Shown here: positions 9,474 through 18,790 of the stretch, one piece after another
Position numbering within the stretch: the first letter of the stretch is position 1
How the letters are laid out: every line of letters starts with the position of its first letter
Origin: JBBROS01 sp965260935
GTDB taxonomy: Bacteria > Pseudomonadota > Alphaproteobacteria > Acetobacterales > Acetobacteraceae
Assembly: GCA_965260935.1 (NCBI GenBank)
Contig: OZ253374.1
Coordinates: 558,001-622,000 of the forward strand
Length of the DNA: 64,000 nucleotides
Direction: 5' to 3'
Program-made: the position numbers and the translations under genes
Notes under the pieces: generated by a model
Seen by the model: the letters and a program-made list of their open reading frames with translations, nothing else
Database searches by the model: none
Told to the model about the DNA's origin: nothing

Positions 9474-10781
9474 CTACTCCGCAGCCATCGGCAGCGGCTG
9501 GTTGGCCCGCTGTTTGTAAGCGGCGATCCGCGCCTCCATCTCCGGTCGGAAATGCCGGATCAGCCCCTGGATCGGCCAAGCCGCGGCATCGCCCAGCGCG
9601 CAGATCGTGTGGCCCTCGATCTGCTTCGTCACCTGCTCCAGCACGTCGATCTCGCCTGTTTCGGCCCGGCCCTGCACCATGCGCGCCATGACCCGCATCA
9701 TCCAGCCCGTGCCTTCCCGGCAGGGCGTGCACTGGCCGCAGCTCTCGTGCTTGTAGAACTGCGCCAGACGGTAGATCGCCTGGATGATGTCGGTGCTGCG
9801 GTCCATCACCATGACCGCGGCGGTGCCGAGGCCGGATTTCACGTCGCGCAGGCTGTCGAAATCCATCAGCACCGTGTCGCAGACCGACTTCGGGATGACG
9901 GGGACGGAGGAACCGCCGGGGATAACGGCGAGCAGGTTGTCCCATCCGCCGCGCACGCCGCCCGCGTAGGTCTCGATCAATTCCTTCAGCGGGATGCCAA
10001 GCTCTTCCTCGACGTTGCAGGGCTTGTTCACGTGGCCACTGATGCAGAAGATTTTGGTGCCGCTGTTCTTGGGCCGGCCCAGGGCGCTGAACCACGCGCC
10101 GCCGCGGCGAAGGATGGCAGGGACGACGGCGATGGTCTCGACGTTGTTGACGGTGGTGGGGCAGCCATACAGGCCGACGGCGGCGGGGAACGGCGGCTTG
10201 AGGCGCGGCATCCCCTTCTTGCCTTCGAGGCTCTCGAGCAGCGCCGTTTCCTCGCCGCAGATGTACGCCCCGGCCCCGCGATGCAGGTAAAGGTGGAACT
10301 CGTAGTCCGACCCGGCGGCGTTCTCGCCGAGCAGGCCCTCCGCGTAGCACTCGTCAATCGCCTTCTGCAGCGCGACCGCTTCGTTATAGTACTCGCCCCG
10401 GATGTAGATGTAGCAGGCGCTCGCCCCCATCGCGAAGCTGGCGATCAGCGCGCCCTCGATCAGCTTGTGCGGATCGTGGCGCATGATGTCGCGGTCCTTG
10501 CAGGTGCCGGGCTCGCTCTCGTCGGCGTTGATGACGAGATAGCTCGGGCGTCCGTCGGGCGAGGCCTGCTTCGGCATGAACGACCACTTCATGCCGGTCG
10601 GGAACCCGGCCCCGCCGCGCCCGCGCAGACCCGAGGCCTTCATCTCCTCGATGATGGCGTCGCGCCCGCGCGCGATGATCGCCGCCGTGTCGGCCCAGTC
10701 GCCGCGGTCGCGCGCGCCGGCCAGGAACGGGTCGTGCTGGCCGTAAAGGTTGGTGAATATCCGGTCTTTGTCGGCAAGCAT
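9474..10781 (-). CDS. nuoF: NADH-quinone oxidoreductase subunit F (NADH/FMN site)
   Basis: Entry point of electrons: binds NADH, FMN and cluster N3. It has 435 residues from the ATG at 10781, two bases after nuoE. The frame stays open further upstream inside nuoE, but that part is a shadow. The FMN/NADH glycine-rich motif GRGGAGFPTGMKW is at about residues 54-66. The 4Fe-4S ligands are C348, C351 and C354 in CGQCTPCREG, plus C394 in TICALG. A 47-base gap separates it from nuoG. Confidence 0.97.
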   Translation of the reverse strand: MLADKDRIFTNLYGQHDPFLAGARDRGDWADTAAIIARGRDAIIEEMKASGLRGRGGAGFPTGMKWSFMPKQASPDGRPSYLVINADESEPGTCKDRDIMRHDPHKLIEGALIASFAMGASACYIYIRGEYYNEAVALQKAIDECYAEGLLGENAAGSDYEFHLYLHRGAGAYICGEETALLESLEGKKGMPRLKPPFPAAVGLYGCPTTVNNVETIAVVPAILRRGGAWFSALGRPKNSGTKIFCISGHVNKPCNVEEELGIPLKELIETYAGGVRGGWDNLLAVIPGGSSVPVIPKSVCDTVLMDFDSLRDVKSGLGTAAVMVMDRSTDIIQAIYRLAQFYKHESCGQCTPCREGTGWMMRVMARMVQGRAETGEIDVLEQVTKQIEGHTICALGDAAAWPIQGLIRHFRPEMEARIAAYKQRANQPLPMAAE

Positions 10782-10783
10782 GG

Positions 10784-11503
10784 CTATTCCACCGCCTGAA
10801 GGGTTGTCGGGCCGCCTTCCGGCGCGGAGGTGACGCGGCCGATGGTCGATCCCGGTGCCGGCCGCTCGCCGCGACGCAGCGCCTGCAGGAGTTCCCGGGT
10901 GCGATCGTAGTCGAGGTCTTCGTAGTAGTCGTCGTCGACCTGCAAGACCGGCGCGTTCACGCAGGCGCCGAGGCATTCCACCTCGGTCATGGTGAACATG
11001 CCGTCCTCGCTCGTCTGCTTCCAGCCCTTGATGCCCGACTCGTCGCGGCAGGCCCGGGTGATATCGTCGCTGCCCCGCAGCCAGCACGGCGTCGTGCCGC
11101 AGACTTGCAAATGGTAGCGCCCGATCGGCTTGGTGTTGAACATCAGGTAGAATGTCGCGACTTCGTAGACGCGGATCGGCGGCATCTCCAGGCGCTCGGC
11201 AACCGCGTCCATCGCGATGCGGGGAACCCAGGCGCTGCCGGTCTGCCGGCGCATCTGATTCTGCACAACGTAGAGAAGGGGCAGGACGGCGCTCGCCTTC
11301 CGGCTGACCGGGTACTTGGCCAGGATCGGCTCGATCTCGGCTTCGCTGGCGCCGTCGAACGCGAACGTCGAAGGCTCGGCCGGGTTGTCGGCGGGCGGAT
11401 TGTGCGCGCCGCCGATCGGCTCCGCGGAGCCGGTGGCCGTGGCGGCTCCCGCGGGCCGGGTCAGGCGGGGAGACTGGTTGTGCTCGTGCGAGAAGTCGCT
11501 CAC
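10784..11503 (-). CDS. nuoE: NADH-quinone oxidoreductase subunit E (2Fe-2S)
   Basis: Thioredoxin-like peripheral subunit holding the 2Fe-2S cluster N1a. It has 239 residues, with ligands C135, C140, C177 and C181 (CGTTPC and CLGAC). The first 45 or so residues are low-complexity, rich in Ala, Pro, Asn and Gly, and precede the conserved core that begins near FAFDGASEAEIEPILAKYP; this N-terminal extension is absent from E. coli NuoE. The start ATG overlaps the nuoD stop by four bases. Confidence 0.96.
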   Translation of the reverse strand: MSDFSHEHNQSPRLTRPAGAATATGSAEPIGGAHNPPADNPAEPSTFAFDGASEAEIEPILAKYPVSRKASAVLPLLYVVQNQMRRQTGSAWVPRIAMDAVAERLEMPPIRVYEVATFYLMFNTKPIGRYHLQVCGTTPCWLRGSDDITRACRDESGIKGWKQTSEDGMFTMTEVECLGACVNAPVLQVDDDYYEDLDYDRTRELLQALRRGERPAPGSTIGRVTSAPEGGPTTLQAVE

Positions 11504-12744
11504 CGGTCGATCTCCCCGAACACGACGTCGAGCGAGCCGATGATCGCCACCGCGTCGGCGAGCATGTGGCGCTTCGACATGTGCTCGATGGCTTGCAGGA
11601 AGGTGAACCCCGTCGGGCGGATCTTACAGCGGTAAGGCCGGTTGGTGCCGTCCGCCACCAGGTAGACGCCGAATTCTCCCTTGGGGCTCTCGGTTGCGGT
11701 ATAGGTCGAGCCAGCAGGGATGTGGAAACCTTCGGTGTAAAGCTTGAAGTGGTGAATGAGCGCCTCCATCGAGCGCTTCATCTCCTGCCGCCGGGGCGCG
11801 GTGAACTTGCGGTCGACGATCTTCACGTCGCCGGGCTGCATCTTCTCAAGACATTGCGTGATGATGCGGACGCTCTCGCGCATCTCCTGCATCCGCACGA
11901 GATAGCGGTCGTAGCAGTCGCCGTTCCGCCCGACCGGCACGTCGAACTCCACTTGGTCGTACATGTCGTACGGCTGCGCCCGGCGCAGATCCCACGGCAT
12001 CCCGCTGGCGCGCAGGGGCGGGCCGGAGAAGCCCCAATCGAGCGCGTCCTCGGGCGAGATGATGCCGATGTCGACGGTGCGCTGCTTCCAGATGCGGTTG
12101 CTGGTCAGAAGCTGGGCCAGTTCGTCGATAAAGGTCGGGAAGGTGCGCGCCCACTCGGCGATCTTGTCGGTAAGGTCGGCCGGAAGGTCGCGCGCCACGC
12201 CGCCGGTGCGGAAATAGTTGCCGTGATACCGCGCGCCCGACGCCGCCTCGTAGAACTCAAGCAGCTTCTCGCGCTCCTCGAAACCCCAAAGGCTCGGCGT
12301 GATCGCGCCCACGTCGAGCGCGTAGGTGGTGATGTTGAGCAGGTGGTTGAGGATGCGGGTGATCTCGGCGAACATCGTCCGGATCCACTTGGCCCGGCTC
12401 GGGATCTCGATCCCGAGCAGCTTCTCCTGCGCCAGCACCCAGGTGTGCTCCATGCACATCGGGCTTACGTAGTCGAGCCGGTCGAAATACGGCAGCGCCT
12501 GCAGGTAGGTCTTCTGCTCGATCAGCTTCTCGGTGCCGCGGTGCAGCAGGCCGATATGCGGGTCGGCGCGCTCGACCACCTCGCCGTCCATCTCCAGGAT
12601 CAGGCGCAAGACCCCGTGCGCCGCGGGATGCTGCGGGCCGAAGTTGATGGTGTGGTTGTCAACCTCGATCACCTTGTTGGTGTTCGGCTTCGCTTCGCCG
12701 GGCGTGGTGGCGTGGGAGCCGGTCTTGACGTCCAAGTCTGACAT
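11500..12744 (-). CDS. nuoD: NADH-quinone oxidoreductase subunit D
   Basis: The 49-kDa-type subunit forming the quinone-binding cavity with NuoB, 414 residues. Conserved stretches include NFGPQHPAAHGVLRL near residues 34-48, with the His that lines the quinone site, and HIGLLHRGTEKLIE. It lacks hydrogenase-type nickel-binding cysteines, as expected. The gene abuts nuoC with no spacer: the nuoC stop TAA is followed directly by this ATG. Confidence 0.97.
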   Translation of the reverse strand: MSDLDVKTGSHATTPGEAKPNTNKVIEVDNHTINFGPQHPAAHGVLRLILEMDGEVVERADPHIGLLHRGTEKLIEQKTYLQALPYFDRLDYVSPMCMEHTWVLAQEKLLGIEIPSRAKWIRTMFAEITRILNHLLNITTYALDVGAITPSLWGFEEREKLLEFYEAASGARYHGNYFRTGGVARDLPADLTDKIAEWARTFPTFIDELAQLLTSNRIWKQRTVDIGIISPEDALDWGFSGPPLRASGMPWDLRRAQPYDMYDQVEFDVPVGRNGDCYDRYLVRMQEMRESVRIITQCLEKMQPGDVKIVDRKFTAPRRQEMKRSMEALIHHFKLYTEGFHIPAGSTYTATESPKGEFGVYLVADGTNRPYRCKIRPTGFTFLQAIEHMSKRHMLADAVAIIGSLDVVFGEIDR

Positions 12745-13374
12745 TTAAGGGTTCTCTTTCGCGGGCTGCCTGGCGGCTTCGCGGGCGGTGAAGGCTTTCT
12801 CGTCGCCGGGCAGCGTGGTCATGCCTTCCCAGGGCGAGACGAAATCGAAGGTGCGGAAATCCTGCGTGAGGCTGACCGGCTCGTTGACGACCTGCTTGCG
12901 CTCGTCATCGAAGCGGACCTCGACGTAGCCGGTCAGCGGGAAGTCCTTACGCAGCGGATGGCCGTTAAAGCCGTAGTCGGTCAGGATGCGCCGCAGATCG
13001 GGCTGGCCGCTGAATACGATGCCGAACAGGTCCCACGCTTCCCGCTCGAACCAGGTGGCGACGGGCCAGAGCGTGTAGCAGGACGGCACGGGCTTCGACG
13101 CGTCCGTCTCGATCACGACGCGGACGCGGTGGTTGAGCGAGATGCTGAGCAGGTTGTACACCACGTCGAACCGGTCCGGGCGCTCGGGCCAGTCGACGCC
13201 GCACAGATCCATCATCTGCTCGCAGGCGATGCCGTCGGCGGTCTTGAGCGCCGCGAGCGTCTCCAGCACCGTCTCGCGCCCGGCGTGGACGACCACCTCC
13301 CCCAGCTCGACGCCGGCGGCGTTGACGCCGGGAAGCGAGGCGCAGGCTTGGGCCAGGGCGGCGAGGTCAGCCAC
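12745..13374 (-). CDS. nuoC: NADH-quinone oxidoreductase subunit C
   Basis: The 30-kDa-type peripheral subunit, 209 residues. It starts at a GTG inside the end of nuoB (8-base overlap), giving MADLAALAQACASLPGV. Family signatures are EREAWDLFGIVFSGQPDLRR and the segment containing GFNGHPLRKDFPLTGYVEV. NuoC and NuoD are separate genes here, unlike the fused NuoCD of enterobacteria. Confidence 0.96.
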   Translation of the reverse strand: MADLAALAQACASLPGVNAAGVELGEVVVHAGRETVLETLAALKTADGIACEQMMDLCGVDWPERPDRFDVVYNLLSISLNHRVRVVIETDASKPVPSCYTLWPVATWFEREAWDLFGIVFSGQPDLRRILTDYGFNGHPLRKDFPLTGYVEVRFDDERKQVVNEPVSLTQDFRTFDFVSPWEGMTTLPGDEKAFTAREAARQPAKENP

Positions 13375-13933
13375 GAAGGATGGTCCCGGTGCGGCGGATC
13401 TTCTTCTGCAGCTGCATGATGCCGTAAACCAGCGCCTCCGCGGTGGGAGGGCAGCCGGGGACGTAGATGTCGACGGGCACGATCCGGTCGCACCCGCGCA
13501 CCACGCTGTAGCTGTAATGGTAGTAGCCGCCGCCGTTGGCGCAGGACCCCATGCTGATGACCCAGCGCGGCTCCGGCATCTGGTCGTATACCTTGCGCAG
13601 CGCCGGCGCCATCTTGTTGGTCAGGGTGCCGGCGACGATCATCACGTCCGATTGCCGCGGGCTGGCGCGGGGGATGACGCCGAACCGGTCGAGGTCGTAG
13701 CGCGGCATGTAGGCGTGGATCATCTCGACCGCGCAGCAGGCGAGGCCGAACGTCATCGGCCACAGGCTGCCGGTCCGCGCCCAATTCACCACCTTATCAA
13801 TATTGGCCACGACGAAGCCCTTGTCGGCGACCTCGCCGGTGATGCCCTTGATAACCGCGTCCTGCTCCGGGCCGGGCGCGAGCGCATCTCGGTTCCAGGC
13901 GATATCGGTTGTCGTGATACTGGCCGCGCTCAT
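13367..13933 (-). CDS. nuoB: NADH-quinone oxidoreductase subunit B (cluster N2)
   Basis: Holds the terminal 4Fe-4S cluster N2 that reduces quinone. It has 188 residues from the ATG at 13933, preferred over an in-frame ATG 39 bases upstream because GGGAG lies eight bases ahead and the longer form would overlap nuoA. The ligands are the unusual adjacent pair C66-C67 in FGLACCAVEM, C131 in GSCANGGG and C161 in PGCPPTAEAL. Confidence 0.97.
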   Translation of the reverse strand: MSAASITTTDIAWNRDALAPGPEQDAVIKGITGEVADKGFVVANIDKVVNWARTGSLWPMTFGLACCAVEMIHAYMPRYDLDRFGVIPRASPRQSDVMIVAGTLTNKMAPALRKVYDQMPEPRWVISMGSCANGGGYYHYSYSVVRGCDRIVPVDIYVPGCPPTAEALVYGIMQLQKKIRRTGTILRG

Positions 13934-13937
13934 GCGG

Positions 13938-14303
13938 TTACTCCCATTCCAATGCGCCTTTGCACCACTCATAAATGAAGCCGACCGTCAGAACTGCAAG
14001 GAATCCGAGCATGGAGAGGAAGCCGAACATGCCGATGTCGCCGAGGCTGATCGCCCAGGGGAACAGGAAGGCGACCTCGAGGTCGAAGATGATGAAGAGG
14101 ATGGCGACGAGGTAGAAGCGGACATCGAACTTGCGCCGCGCGTCGTCGAACGGCTCGAAGCCGCACTCGTAGGCCGACAGCTTCTCCGCGTAGGGTTTCT
14201 GCTGGGCCGCGAGCAACGAGGCCGCCACCATCGCGATTGCGATGACGCCGCCGATGGCGATGAAGACGAGAATGGGGAAGTAGTCGGCCAAGAGTGTCGG
14301 CAT
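13938..14303 (-). CDS. nuoA: NADH-quinone oxidoreductase subunit A
   Basis: First gene of the complex I operon: a three-helix membrane subunit of 121 residues. The ATG at 14303 gives MPTLLADYFPILVFIAIGG, the normal family start, with AGGAA upstream. A longer frame to 14360 is not needed. The loop YECGFEPFDDARRKFDVRFY is the conserved signature near the quinone site. The promoter should lie in the 96 bases between this gene and tRNA-Asp. Confidence 0.96.
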   Translation of the reverse strand: MPTLLADYFPILVFIAIGGVIAIAMVAASLLAAQQKPYAEKLSAYECGFEPFDDARRKFDVRFYLVAILFIIFDLEVAFLFPWAISLGDIGMFGFLSMLGFLAVLTVGFIYEWCKGALEWE

Positions 14304-14360
14304 GGTGGGTTCCTGCTCAAACGCTCGCGCGTGCGCTGCATTGCAGCGAACGGAATACAC

Positions 14361-14377
14361 CAGCGCCCGGAGCGCTG
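14361..14377. promoter_or_regulatory. Small GC-rich hairpin in the nuo leader
   Basis: A six-base stem (CAGCGC/GCGCTG) with a five-base loop lies between the 3' end of tRNA-Asp and nuoA. No T-run follows on the minus strand, so it is not a classical terminator. It could mark tRNA 3' processing or influence read-through into nuo. Confidence 0.35.
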
Positions 14378-14399
14378 CTATAGGCTTGCGAACAAAGAG

Positions 14400-14476
<77 letters not shown>

Positions 14477-14665
14477 ATCGTGGCAGGGCGCTTCGTTTAT
14501 GGCGGGCGCGCCCCGCCGTCAACCCGGTCGATCGACTTTCGGGCGCGTTGCCCGGCGGTTGTCGACGGCGACTTGACTTGGCTTCCGCTCGCTGTCCGGA
14601 AACCGGCCCATCCTCCCCTTAGCGAGGGGGAGCGCCGGGCGCGGGTTTCCATCCTGCAAGCGGCC

Positions 14666-14740
14666 TGGTGGGCGGTGACGGTTTCGAACCGCCGACCCTC
14701 TCGGTGTAAACGAGACGCTCTACCGCTGAGCTAACCGCCC
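14666..14740 (-). tRNA. tRNA-Val (TAC)
   Basis: Complete cloverleaf on the minus strand. The acceptor GGGCGGT pairs with ACCGCCC, the discriminator is A and CCA is encoded. The anticodon loop TTTACAC lies in a five-base stem TCTCG/CGAGA, giving anticodon TAC. It lies 51 bases after the lon stop. Confidence 0.96.
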
Positions 14741-14749
14741 TTCCCTCAA

Positions 14750-14782
14750 GCCCGTGCGGCCGCGCCGCCCGGCCGCGCGGGC
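14750..14782. promoter_or_regulatory. Strong hairpin between lon and tRNA-Val
   Basis: A long, nearly perfect GC stem (GCCCGTGCGGCCG facing CGGCCGCGCGGGC) sits directly after the lon stop. There is no T-run on the minus side, so it may be a weak lon terminator or an mRNA 3' end stabiliser rather than an intrinsic terminator. Confidence 0.45.
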
Positions 14783-14791
14783 CTCCTCGTG

Positions 14792-17218
14792 TCAATGCGG
14801 CAAGGAGGCGCCCGAGTTGTCGGCCAACGCCGGGACGGGCTCGGCAGGCTCCTCCCACTCGATGGCGTCCGGCTTGCGCTGCAAGGCCTGGCTGATCACC
14901 TCGTCCACGTGGCCAACGGGGATGATCTTCAGGCCCTTTTTCACGGTCGCCTCGATTTCCACCAGGTCCTTCTCGTTGTCCCGGGGAATGAACACGGTCC
15001 TGATGCCGGCCCGGAGCGCTGCAAGGAGTTTCTCCTTCAATCCTCCGATCGGCAGAACCCTCCCTCTCAGCGTGATCTCCCCCGTCATCGCCACGTCCCG
15101 CCGGACCGGGATGCCGGTCATGACGCTGACGATGCTGGTGGCCATCGCGATGCCCGCGGACGGGCCGTCCTTCGGTGTCGCGCCTTCCGGCACGTGGACG
15201 TGGATGTCCTTCTTCTCAAAGAACGTCGGCTTGATGCCGAACCCGGTGCCGCGGCTGCGGACGTAGCTCAGCGCCGCCGAAACGCTTTCCTGCATCACGT
15301 CACCGAGCTTGCCGGTGTGCTTGACGTTGCCTTTGCCGGGCAGGAGGACGCTCTCGATGGTCAGGATCTCGCCGCCGACCTCGGTCCAGGCCAGCCCGGT
15401 GACGACGCCGACCATGTCCTCCGCCTCCGTTTCCCCGTAGCGGAACCGGCGGACGCCCGCGTACTTGCCAAGGGTTTTGGCGGAGATCGTCAGCTTCTTC
15501 GTCTTCTTGGTCACGATCTCCTTGACCACCTTGCGCGCGACGTTGGCGATCTCGCGTTCAAGGCTGCGGACCCCGGCCTCGCGCGTGTAGTAGCGCACCA
15601 GGTCCCGGATGGCATCGTCCTGCAACGCCCATTCCTCCGGCTTCAGGCCGTTCGCCTCGGCTTGCTTGGCGACCAGGTGCCGCTTCGCGATCTCGACCTT
15701 CTCGTCCTCGGTGTAGCCGGGAATCCGGATGATCTCCATGCGGTCGAGCAACGGCTGCGGCATCTTGAGGCTGTTCGCCGTTGTCACGAACATCACGTCC
15801 GAAAGGTCATAATCGACTTCCAGGTAGTGATCGGCGAACGTCGCGTTCTGCTCGGGGTCGAGCACCTCAAGGAGCGCCGACGACGGATCGCCGCGCCAGT
15901 CGGCACCGAGCTTGTCGATCTCGTCCAGCAGGAACAGCGGATTGCTCGTCTTGGCCTTCTTCATGCCCTGCACGACCTTGCCCGGCATCGAGCCGATATA
16001 CGTCCGCCGGTGCCCGCGCACCTCGGCCTCATCGCGGACGCCGCCCAGCGACATGCGAACGAAGTTGCGCCCCGTCGCCTTGGCGATCGACTTGCCCAGC
16101 GACGTTTTGCCGACGCCTGGCGGCCCGACAAGGCACAGGATCGGGCCGCGGATCTTCGGGCTACGGGACTGCACCGCCAGGTACTCGATGATGCGTTCCT
16201 TGACCTTCTCCAACCCGTAATGGTCGGCGTCCAGGATGCGCTCGGCCTCGCTCACGTCGTTGCTGACCTTACTGCGCTTCTTCCACGGAATGGAGAGCAT
16301 CCAGTCCAGGTAGTTGCGCACGACGGTCGCCTCGGCGCTCATGGGGCTCATCGTCTTGAGCTTCTTCAGCTCCGACAGCGCCTTCTCGCGGGCTTCCTTG
16401 GTGAACTTGGTTTTCTTGATCCGGTCCTCGAGTTCGGCGGATTCGTCCTTGCCGTCCTCGCCTTCTCCCAGCTCCTTCTGGATCGCCTTCAGTTGCTCGT
16501 TGAGGTAGTATTCGCGCTGGGTCTTCTCCATCTGGCGCTTGACCCGGTTGCGGATGCGCTTCTCGACCTGCAAGACCCCGATCTCGCTTTCCATGTGCGC
16601 GAACACGCGCTCGAGCCGCATCCCCACCTTTGCCGCCTCGAGCAGCTCCTGCTTCTCGGCGATCTTCAGGTTCAGGTGCGCCGAGATGGTGTCCGCCAGC
16701 TTGCCGGGGTCGTCGATCTGGTTGAGCGAGACCAGCACCTCCGGGGCGATCTTCTTGTTCAGCTTGATATATTGTTCGAACTGCGTGACGACGGTGCGGC
16801 CAAGGGCTTCAAGCTCTTTCGCGTCCCCCGCTTCCTCGCTGATCGGGGCGACCTGCGCCTCGAAATAGGCGTCGTTGCCGGTAAACCCGCTGATGCCCGC
16901 GCGCCGGCTTCCTTCCACCAAAACCTTGACCGTCCCGTCCGGCAGCTTCAGGAGTTGCAGGATCGTCGAAACGGTGCCGACGCGGTAGATATCGTCCTTT
17001 GACGGATCGTCCTGCGACGCGTTGCGCTGCGCCACCAGCAGGATCTGCTTGTCGTCCTTCATCACCGCTTCGAGCGCCCGCACCGACTTCTCGCGCCCGA
17101 CGAACAAGGGAACGATCATGTGCGGGAACACGACGATGTCGCGCAACGGCAGCACCGCCATCGTTTCATGGCTTGCAGCAGGCTTGCGCGCGCGTTCCGA
17201 ACGTGGGACTTCACTCAT
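14792..17218 (-). CDS. lon: ATP-dependent protease Lon
   Basis: Cytoplasmic AAA+ protease that degrades damaged and regulatory proteins, 808 residues, normal for LonA. The N-terminal LON substrate domain covers about residues 20-215, with a coiled coil at about 215-260. Walker A GPPGVGKT is at 365-372. The C-terminal protease domain has catalytic Ser687 in DGPSAG and Lys730 in GGLKEK. A strong ribosome site (GAGG, five bases before ATG) fixes the start. The 130-base space to clpX probably holds its own promoter. Confidence 0.98.
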   Translation of the reverse strand: MSEVPRSERARKPAASHETMAVLPLRDIVVFPHMIVPLFVGREKSVRALEAVMKDDKQILLVAQRNASQDDPSKDDIYRVGTVSTILQLLKLPDGTVKVLVEGSRRAGISGFTGNDAYFEAQVAPISEEAGDAKELEALGRTVVTQFEQYIKLNKKIAPEVLVSLNQIDDPGKLADTISAHLNLKIAEKQELLEAAKVGMRLERVFAHMESEIGVLQVEKRIRNRVKRQMEKTQREYYLNEQLKAIQKELGEGEDGKDESAELEDRIKKTKFTKEAREKALSELKKLKTMSPMSAEATVVRNYLDWMLSIPWKKRSKVSNDVSEAERILDADHYGLEKVKERIIEYLAVQSRSPKIRGPILCLVGPPGVGKTSLGKSIAKATGRNFVRMSLGGVRDEAEVRGHRRTYIGSMPGKVVQGMKKAKTSNPLFLLDEIDKLGADWRGDPSSALLEVLDPEQNATFADHYLEVDYDLSDVMFVTTANSLKMPQPLLDRMEIIRIPGYTEDEKVEIAKRHLVAKQAEANGLKPEEWALQDDAIRDLVRYYTREAGVRSLEREIANVARKVVKEIVTKKTKKLTISAKTLGKYAGVRRFRYGETEAEDMVGVVTGLAWTEVGGEILTIESVLLPGKGNVKHTGKLGDVMQESVSAALSYVRSRGTGFGIKPTFFEKKDIHVHVPEGATPKDGPSAGIAMATSIVSVMTGIPVRRDVAMTGEITLRGRVLPIGGLKEKLLAALRAGIRTVFIPRDNEKDLVEIEATVKKGLKIIPVGHVDEVISQALQRKPDAIEWEEPAEPVPALADNSGASLPH

Positions 17219-17348
17219 AGAGACCTCATTCTAGGACGGTCCGCCGCGATGGGCACCCAATTCGGCATGCCCGCGGCGTCCAGGATGGATATCGGCAGGT
17301 CGGAGACCATCGGCAAGGCCTCCCGCACCGGTGCGGCTGCCGGTGCTT

Positions 17349-18602
17349 CTACGCACCGCCTTCGGCACGTTCCTTGCCGTAGGTGTAAAGCGGGTTGGCC
17401 CGGCTTTCGGCCACTTCGCGGTTGATCGTCACTTCCTCTACGCCGTCGAGGCCGGGCAGGTCGAACATCGTGTTCAGCAGGATGGCCTCCATGATGGAAC
17501 GCAGCCCGCGCGCGCCGGTCTTGCGGGCGATGGCGCGCGTCGCGACCGACTTTAACGCGTCCTCGGTAAACGAAAGCTTGATGCCTTCCATCTCGAACAG
17601 CCGGCCGTACTGCTTGGATAGCGCGTTCTTGGGCTTGGTCAGGATCTCGATCAGGGCGTGCTCGTCCAGATCCTCCAGCGTGGCCACGACCGGGAGGCGG
17701 CCGATGAACTCGGGGATCAGGCCGAACTTGAGCAGGTCTTCCGGCTCCACTTCGCGCAGGATCGCCCCCATGCGCCGGTCGTCCGGGCTGCTGACCTCTG
17801 CGCCGTAGCCGATCCCCGAGCCTTTGCCGCGCGCGCCGATGATCTTCTCAAGGCCGGAAAACGCGCCGCCGCAGATGAACAGGATGTTGGTCGTGTCGAC
17901 CTGCAGGAACTCCTGCTGCGGGTGCTTGCGCCCGCCCTGCGGCGGCACGGAGGCGACGGTGCCCTCCATGATCTTGAGCAGGGCCTGCTGCACGCCTTCG
18001 CCGCTCACGTCGCGGGTGATGCTGGGGTTGTCCGACTTGCGGCTGATCTTGTCCACCTCGTCGATGTAGACGATGCCGCGCTGCGCCCGCTCGACGTTGT
18101 AGTCGGCCGCCTGCAACAGCTTGAGGATGATGTTCTCCACGTCCTCGCCGACGTAGCCCGCTTCGGTCAGCGTCGTGGCGTCGGCCATCGTGAACGGCAC
18201 GTCGAGGATGCGCGCGAGCGTCTGGGCGAGCAGCGTCTTGCCGGAGCCGGTCGGCCCAACGAGCATGATGTTGCTCTTGGCGATCTCCACGTCGTTGTTC
18301 TTCGCGCCGTGGGCCAGCCGCTTGTAGTGGTTGTGCACCGCTACGCTCAACACGCGCTTGGCGTGGAACTGGCCGATCACGTAATCATCCAGAACCTTAC
18401 AAATCTCCTTGGGCGTGGGCACGCCGTCGCGGGATTTGACGAGGTGCGTCTTATGCTCCTCGCGGATGATGTCCATGCAAAGCTCGACGCACTCGTCGCA
18501 TATAAAGACGGTCGGGCCGGCGATCAGCTTGCGGACCTCGTGCTGCGACTTGCCGCAAAACGAGCAATACAACGTGTTCTTCGAGTCGGGAGACTTGCCC
18601 AT
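17349..18602 (-). CDS. clpX: ClpX, ATPase subunit of the Clp protease
   Basis: Unfoldase that feeds substrates to ClpP, 417 residues. The ATG at 18602 (MGKSPDSKNTLYC) is chosen over a GTG six bases upstream because GGAG is spaced five bases from the ATG. The N-terminal zinc-binding domain has C13, C16, C35 and C38. Walker A GPTGSGKT is at 116-123. The IGF-type loop region and the sensor motifs of the AAA core are present. It follows clpP as in most proteobacteria, with a 188-base gap that could hold a separate promoter. Confidence 0.98.
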   Translation of the reverse strand: MGKSPDSKNTLYCSFCGKSQHEVRKLIAGPTVFICDECVELCMDIIREEHKTHLVKSRDGVPTPKEICKVLDDYVIGQFHAKRVLSVAVHNHYKRLAHGAKNNDVEIAKSNIMLVGPTGSGKTLLAQTLARILDVPFTMADATTLTEAGYVGEDVENIILKLLQAADYNVERAQRGIVYIDEVDKISRKSDNPSITRDVSGEGVQQALLKIMEGTVASVPPQGGRKHPQQEFLQVDTTNILFICGGAFSGLEKIIGARGKGSGIGYGAEVSSPDDRRMGAILREVEPEDLLKFGLIPEFIGRLPVVATLEDLDEHALIEILTKPKNALSKQYGRLFEMEGIKLSFTEDALKSVATRAIARKTGARGLRSIMEAILLNTMFDLPGLDGVEEVTINREVAESRANPLYTYGKERAEGGA

Positions 18603-18790
18603 GCACACTCCAGCCCCGCAACGGCGGGGGAACAGGCTTACAGGTTAGCCCCGGCCCGCGGGCTGGACAAGCAGCCGAACGGCCCGGGTTTCGGTGATCG
18701 CGGCACGCCTTGACAGACGGCTAGACGAGAAATGAACAAGCAAGACATATGCCGAAATTGCGCCAGGACAACCGCCCTGACCCGGCACCC

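Noticed and set aside
14789..17002. 737-codon plus-strand frame opposite lon
   Set aside because: Antisense shadow; the minus strand carries the complete Lon protein with all active-site motifs.
18609..18790. A small gene in the clpP-clpX gap
   Set aside because: No frame of useful length with a ribosome site was seen; it is probably the clpX promoter region.
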